Both the position numbers and the translations under genes were made by a program. Positions 59,371 through 64,000 of a stretch of 64,000 nucleotides of DNA are shown piece by piece. Origin of the DNA: Pyrenopolyporus hunteri (taxonomy: Eukaryota > Ascomycota > Sordariomycetes > Xylariales > Hypoxylaceae); the NCBI GenBank assembly GCA_902806595.1, contig CADCXC010000003.1, positions 620,001 to 684,000 on the forward strand, read 5' to 3'. The notes under the pieces were generated by a model. It saw only the letters and a list, made by a program, of their open reading frames with translations. It was not told the origin of the DNA and searched no databases. Position 1 is the first letter of the stretch; each line of letters opens with the position of its first letter.

Positions 59371-59661
59371 TCTAGAAGGAATTGTTACAAACAGGGTGGT
59401 TAATCACCATTATCTGTTTAATCCAGGTGTAGTTTGCTGTTTGCATGTATCTTCCTTGTTCTTTGTACCTCCTTTGTTTTTCGCACTTCCCGCTACAGCC
59501 TTAGATTTGAGACGTATCGATCCGTCGTCCGGCCTTCGCTCAACTTAGGAGAGAGGTGGCTTATCAGCTGTGTATCTACGTGCTTTGCATCTAATTGAGG
59601 CCATCATCCAACCATATTGACGATAATAAGACACTCGTGTAATTACCGAAGCTTTTTCTCC

Positions 59662-59685
59662 TTTTTTTTTTTAAAAAAAAAAAAT
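59662..59685. repeat. T12A12 perfect palindrome
   Basis: Twelve T followed by twelve A. Confidence 0.9.
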
Positions 59686-60334
59686 CATTGAGACGCCTTC
59701 GCGAGTATATATCTTCTGAATCAAGGTGTATGGTATGACGATGGGTGTCACGTGCCGGAATGGCACGTGAGACTAGTTCGTTTAATTTCGACTCACTTAT
59801 CGTGGCTTTCCCAAGCCCGCAGCGCCTAGCAAGACAATATAGGTACTTAGGTACATTTGTGCTGCTTTAAAACTTAAAAGTGTTGCCTTAGATTCGCTTT
59901 GTGTAGCAGCTTAATACATATGATATTCTAGACTATAAGTAGTGGATGCATAAGTAGGTAGATATCTGTAAGAGTCTTTACACCTCTAATCGACCTAAAA
60001 ACTCTAGCCGTCCTCTATTTTTGGTAAGCTTTGAGAATACAATGGGGCTTATTATAGAACGCTTCATTCATATCCCATGTCATCTAACAACAACTTTGTT
60101 TCTTTAGGGCGACTATTACCTATAAAGAATCAAAGTGGGCTCATAATTATAATGCTAATCCAATCAAAGCGTGAGTAGAGTTACTCCCGTTAGTTGTGAG
60201 TGGTATATCCTCTTAATGTAGGTGTGTATATTAATTGGAGGAAGGTAGTACATATTAGCCCTGGCGAATAACATTTCTGGAAGACCACTCTAATTCACTC
60301 ATTTACTAGCAGACCTAAAACAAAGTAGCGGAAA

Positions 60335-60787
60335 ATGGTACATGAAAATGGATTCATTTTCGACGACGAAGAAATCATATCGATGTACTTCGATTTGGAA
60401 CAAGCCTCTGAGGACGCGACCGTTGATTCTGCAGATACCGGTTCGGCACTAGACTTTGGCGAATCCGACAACGGTATGGCAATATTTAAACCGATAGAAA
60501 TGCGCAAGGATAGCGAAGGTGATACATTTCCAAGACAAGGGCTCCAAGAAGAGAACTTTTCGGGCGGTACTGGTTGCTATCTTTGGCCATGGAGTCCTCA
60601 AGTGATGATGGGTGCAGAAGAGCCAAAGGCTAAGGAAGTTCAGGAATCCCTAGGAGCACGGGAGTCGAGCAAGGTAGCAAGGAAGGGCTCGGAGATAGAT
60701 GAAGGAAAGAAATATCGCTTTCCAAGCGAACTTGCTGGGATTAAGTGGAAGGAACTAATCCGGGAGAATTATCAACTGAATACCTAA
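60335..60787 (+). CDS. Small acidic hypothetical protein, 150 residues
   Basis: Single open frame from a clean ATG (GAAAATGG context), not assigned to a family. The N-terminal half is acidic (FIFDDEEIISMYFDLEQASE, then DSADTGSALDFGESD), and the second half is basic-acidic and hydrophilic, ending FPSELAGIKWKELIRENYQL. No signal peptide, membrane segment or known motif is seen. Normal amino-acid use over the full length makes it a plausible gene, but it could be a fragment or an exon. It lies alone between the fold-back region and the FAD oxidase. Confidence 0.5.
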   Translation: MVHENGFIFDDEEIISMYFDLEQASEDATVDSADTGSALDFGESDNGMAIFKPIEMRKDSEGDTFPRQGLQEENFSGGTGCYLWPWSPQVMMGAEEPKAKEVQESLGARESSKVARKGSEIDEGKKYRFPSELAGIKWKELIRENYQLNT

Positions 60788-61737
60788 CTAGAAGTACTTC
60801 TATATATAAGGTAGGTGAGGTACCTATTAGTGCATTCGTTCGTCAGGTACTTAAGGGCTCCGCGACGACTTACGGGCTTTTCCGGATCACTCATTATACT
60901 TAGGTATAGAATAGAGATCGAATCAAGCTTATATATAGCGTGACTACTCCGGGTCACGGATGCCTGGCCGGATGCTAGGAGCGCCTTCAATGTATGACTG
61001 ACTGATCCATTACGAGTGCAGCGTCTTCTCCTAGCAATTGGCTTCATGTAACATGCGTGTAAGACCTACGGAGAAAGACGCGGATGGTTACAGCCACCCG
61101 GCCTACATACGCTCCGGCCCGGTAGTACAGAAAACGGTTGTATCTCCATACGAGTACGTAGTAGGTGACACCGCTGATGGGTCATCTCGTATGCTTCCGC
61201 CACTTGTGAGATGGTGATTATCTCTAGAGCAGAGGCACCGAATCATGTTTCAGCTCAAGGCGGTAAGATGCACAGCTGATACCGACAGCTCACCCTTGTC
61301 TAGAAGAGGCGTCGAAGATAGGCGTAAGAAGCGATACTTGTGCGTTAATCATCCAAGTATGGAGCCACTTAGTTTATCTAAAGCGCTTGTACCATAACGT
61401 AATTGCGGCTGATGATCCACAGCATCCCTAGTAATGACTATAAGGTAATGGCAATGTAAGCCTCAGTACAGTAGCAGCGTCCCATGCAGTAAAAGTCGTA
61501 GGCAACCCAGGCTAAACTGATGTCAGCGGCTGCGAAAGGTGGTCAGCTAGTTGAAATGAACGACAAAGGTCTGATGACACTGGGTCGGTCACAGAGAACT
61601 ATTGATCCAAAATGTAGGCCTATAAGTACAGAGGTAGATGCCTCTCATGGATACATCGCATAGCGTAAACCATAAAGCAAGTCCCCTTATTCATAACATT
61701 CATAGCATTTATAACCTTTATAGCATTACGCTCAACA
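60788..61737. other. Intergenic region upstream of the FAD oxidase
   Basis: 950 bases without a supported gene. It should hold the promoter of the FAD oxidase, whose ATG is preceded by an AT-rich, CATTCATAGCATT-like leader. Confidence 0.5.
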
Positions 61738-63415
61738 ATGGCTACAATTGCGGGCATCAGCGGCAACCAGTACACCGCGGGAGCGAAGGAGTACGACGAA
61801 ATCAAATATCAGTATGCTACGTCGACTTATGGCGAGGAGCGCGATCTCAACCCAGGACTAATTGTCCAACCCAAGACGAAGGAAGACATCGCGTTAACTC
61901 TCAAGTACGCAAAAGAAAAGAAAGTTGCTGTTGCCATCAAGACGGGCGGCCATCAATATAGCGGTGCTTCTTCCACCAGCGCTCCAAATATTCAGTTAGA
62001 TCTGGAAAACTCATTCAGGGGAGCGGACGATAGGGCCATCTTCCAGAAGGACGGGAAAGCATACGCGCGTACCAGCGTTAGCTGGAGTCTAGGGGAGTTC
62101 AATGCCTGGCTGACGGAAAATAAGCTGTTTGTGCCACACGGGCAATGCACCGAAGTTCACCTGGGTGGCCACGTGCAGACGGGCGGTAAGATTCCACCTA
62201 CCCTTTTACGTTTCGAGTAACATCTTACGAGGGCGAATACCTACCACAACAAAGATGGATCCGGACTGGTTACTTTCCCGAGAATGTTGCTAATGGGCGA
62301 TACTAGGCTATGGTCAACTAGGCCGCAGCTTCGGCTTATTCGGGGACCACGTGTTGTCTCTCGAAATCGTCGACACCGACGGGAATTTCAAGGAGATAAC
62401 GAAGGCCACAGACCCCGACCTATTCTGGGCCTTCCTGGGCGGCAGCCCTGGTAATCTCGGCGTTTTGACTCACTTCACCATTCAAGTGCATCGGGACCAA
62501 GACTACAACGGCTCACGGGGGATGAAGGCCCTGTACTTCTATGACACCGAGACCCTGAAGCGTCTGGTCGACATCTTGGTCGAGATGTCGGACGACGAGA
62601 ACTTCCCACGCAACTACGACCTCTGCATCAGTGTGCTCAGCTCGGCCTTCCCTGTACTTGATTTGTGCCCCGGGCTGGACGGCTGGATGGCTCGGGAGCA
62701 CCCGGAGCTGTACGGTAAGAACGGGCTAGTCGCGTGGCCGCGCACGATCGTCGTATTCGCGCAATGGGTGCCGTTCGAGAGCGGCGACGTCTGCGATATG
62801 TCGTGGTTCGACCGCATCAAGGAGGGCTCCGACTGGATCCTGGGCAACAACGACGTCGAGGAGAAGCCCATGTCGCAGCTGACCGGCGATTGGATCTTCC
62901 GCAACGTGCGCGAGTTCGAGCACCCGTACGTCAAGCGCACGTACACGACGCGGTCGCGCACGCTCGCCGAGGACGGCTGGGCCGACTGGGTCGTCGGACG
63001 CATCGACTCGATCGTCCGCCCCGAGCACAATAAGTGCTGGCTGTCGGCGCAGCTCCAGTGCTTCGGCGGCAAGAACTCCATGTTCACGCGGAACGCGGGC
63101 AACGGCACGGCGTACAGCTGGCGCGACACGTCCATCTGCTGCACCATGGACTGCTTCCACGAGGACGACACCAAGACGCGTGCCGAGGACTGGCAGAAGG
63201 TCAACGACGAGGAGGCGATCGGGCCCAAAGGCATATTTTCGAAGGAGGACCGCCGCGTATTATGGGGCTCCTACGGTGATTGGAACCTCGATAGCGTCTG
63301 GAACTGCTATTTCGAAGATCGGGCTAAGTATGACAAACTTCGAGAGATCAGGAAGAGGGCTGATCCATACGGCATCTTCACGCCGAATCCCTTTTGTGTC
63401 AAGAGGGCGGATTAA
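61738..63415 (+). CDS. Berberine-bridge-enzyme-like FAD-linked oxidase (bicovalent FAD)
   Basis: Two exons: 61738-62185 and 62307-63415, giving 518 residues. The 121-nt intron splits the conserved GGHVQTGGYGQLGRSFG loop. It has a PCMH-type FAD-binding domain: LIVQPKTKEDIALTLKYAKE, then KTGGHQYSG with His72 for 8-alpha attachment, and GQCTEVHLGGH with Cys137 for 6-S-cysteinyl attachment. Both covalent sites are present, so bicovalent flavinylation is expected. The C-terminal BBE segment is YDKLREIRKRADPYGIFTPN. Such enzymes oxidise sugars, alkaloids or polyketide intermediates with O2. Unlike most fungal members, the N-terminus (MATIAGISGNQYTAGAKEYD) has no signal peptide, suggesting an intracellular enzyme. 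The substrate is unknown and no biosynthetic core gene is nearby. Confidence 0.93.
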
Positions 63416-64000
63416 TCGTTCGGTTTCTTGTTGTATAGGATATGATTTGTATAAGCTCCGGGATTCTTTATTAGGGGTTTTTTTTTGAGACACCATCTCG
63501 TGTCAGCTTTAGCAATACGTACCTAAATATATCAACGTCATGCAGTCAACTTACTTCCCTTATGCTCTCTTCTCCTTCCCACCGACGTTTGACAGAGTTT
63601 TATAAAAGAACCGAACTCCGGTGTGAGGGTTACCCCCTATTTGTCTATTTTAGTGCGACGTCGTACGTGTGATACGATGGTGACATTCCGGTGCTGGGAT
63701 GAGCGAGACAATAATGTAGGAATTCGAACGGAAAAGAAAAAGTATTACTATCAAGACTTGAGACGATCTCATCATCGATGTAAATTTAAAATGAATCGAG
63801 GTATTAAGTGCGTCGTTATCTCGTGTCTATGCCGTCTATTTATGCTCTATGCTCTAATTCTACCCCCTTTCCGACTCTATGGCTCTATTACCTCTCTAGT
63901 CTTAGTCTATGTTTGTCTAAGCCCATCCGATTCTAAATAGTTTGTATCCGCTTTCGTCTCCGCGCCCGATGCCGCGACGCTTTTCCACATTATCTATACT
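63416..64000. other. 3' flank, no gene seen
   Basis: AT- and pyrimidine-rich sequence with a repeated CTATGCTCTA-like word (63825-63915). A 105-codon open frame here is biased and without domains. Confidence 0.5.

Larger units (their letters stand above)
57980..60334. other. Intergenic region with a fold-back element and a tRNA-like unit
   Basis: 2.4 kb without a supported protein gene. Apart from the items listed separately it holds two copies of a 15-mer A12-TCA (58913-58927 and 59674-59688), a T12A12 palindrome (59662-59685) and a few TACC words (58840-58852). Confidence 0.55.

Noticed and set aside
63623..63940. 105-codon plus-strand frame at the right end
   Set aside because: Derived from a repeated CTATGCTCTA-like word; no motif.

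Overview
This is a nuclear window from a filamentous ascomycete (Pezizomycotina). The evidence is short GT-AG introns with CTAAC/CTGAC-like branch points, CT-rich 5' leaders, typical fungal orthologs (Vps5, Med11, TAF5, bL31m, ARE-type sterol acyltransferase) and a 7-kb island of extreme AT content that looks like repeat-induced point mutation (RIP). A Sordariomycete is likely; anything narrower would be a guess.

Layout. 1-5 kb: two flavin monooxygenases, divergent and 2.7 kb apart. One is an FMO on the minus strand whose 3' part runs off the left edge; the other is an NtaA/DszA-type FMN-dependent enzyme on the plus strand. 6-17 kb: a sterol O-acyltransferase, a TPR-SET protein and a charged J-domain protein. 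17.3-25.6 kb: a gene-poor stretch rich in TACC/GGTA words and small tandem repeats. 25.6-37 kb: a calcineurin-like phosphoesterase, a CaaX-ending TeaR-like polarity protein, a coiled-coil hypothetical, a flavin-reductase-like protein and mitochondrial ribosomal protein bL31m. 37-45 kb: a compact housekeeping block with VPS5 and MED11 on the minus strand and TAF5 on the plus strand. 45-46.6 kb: a UDP-glycosyltransferase.

47.8-55.7 kb is the most striking part. A 7,028-bp LTR retrotransposon (Ty3/Gypsy type by its reverse-transcriptase remnants) sits inside a conserved fungal hypothetical gene. The two LTRs are 295 bp each and the target duplication is 5 bp (CCAGC/CTAGC). The gene is cut in two, and its halves rejoin in frame when the element and one target copy are removed. 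The element is strongly RIP-mutated, in patches of alternating strand bias. Two TGG-to-TAG changes, one in the right target copy and one 139 bp beyond the element, suggest RIP leaked into host sequence.

55.7-64 kb: a five-exon subtilisin-like protease without a signal peptide, a 189-bp near-perfect fold-back element beside a tRNA-like Pol III promoter unit, a small hypothetical protein, and a berberine-bridge-type bicovalent FAD oxidase.

The genes do not form one obvious pathway. The window reads as ordinary housekeeping genes mixed with accessory oxidoreductases around a repeat island. Exon boundaries were worked out by eye from frame, splice consensus and family conservation.
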